Assembly: GCA_020436955.1 (NCBI GenBank)
Contig: JAGQWW010000214.1
Location: forward strand, 1-5,318
DNA from: Saprospiraceae bacterium
Lineage (GTDB): Bacteria > Bacteroidota > Bacteroidia > Chitinophagales > Saprospiraceae
DNA length: 5,318 nucleotides
Reading direction: 5' to 3'
The notes beneath the pieces were generated by a model, which had not been told where the DNA came from, did not search any database, and saw only the letters and a list, made by a program, of their open reading frames with translations. Positions 5,244 through 5,318 of this stretch are shown piece by piece. Position 1 is the stretch's first letter. Each line of letters begins with the position of its first letter. The position numbers were made by a program, and so were the translations under genes.

Positions 5244-5318
5244 AATTTGTTGTATCTTGTTATTCGAAAATAATAATTCACTCCAACTACTTTCTCCCTT
5301 TAAAGCCAATTTCTTTTG

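Overview
The window most resembles a chromosomal segment of a Bacteroidota bacterium (Cytophagales or Flavobacteriia type). The grounds are moderate-to-low GC by eye, A-rich leaders without clear Shine-Dalgarno sequences, protein families and wording typical of that phylum, and degenerate 7-nt repeat arrays between genes. No rRNA, tRNA, transposase, integrase or CRISPR array is visible. All six supported genes are on the + strand.

Layout. (1) Positions 2-502 hold the 3' end of a large DUF4132-type protein, its conserved C-terminal domain, followed by a hairpin at 514-560. (2) 690-1514 is an AraC-family regulator with an N-terminal cupin-like sensor domain. (3) 1515-1752 is a 238-nt gap dominated by a 7-nt-period array with a CGA core. 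(4) 1753-2535 is a complete classical short-chain dehydrogenase resembling levodione reductase, closed by a strong hairpin at 2542-2578. (5) 2645-3529 is a YgiD/DODA-type extradiol dioxygenase with a twin-arginine-like N-terminus, followed by a bulged hairpin at 3577-3607. (6) 3676-3927 is a small protein with two membrane segments, and 3976-5061 is a compact flavin amine oxidase; the pair could be one transcript. (7) From about 5020 to 5243 the DNA is a second tract of 7-nt-period repeats. It begins inside the last codons of the amine oxidase and changes core from GAT to ACG, then to CAT and AATCC, with a perfect 24-bp palindrome.

How the genes may work together. An AraC regulator next to an SDR, an extradiol dioxygenase and a flavin amine oxidase fits oxidation of small cyclic, aromatic or amine substrates. 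The hairpins between the genes argue against a single operon, so a shared pathway is inference only. No known defence, mobile or biosynthetic system is visible.

The most unusual signal is not a gene. Three arrays with different sequences share an exact 7-nt period, sit at gene 3' ends, and one has replaced the C-terminus of an enzyme.
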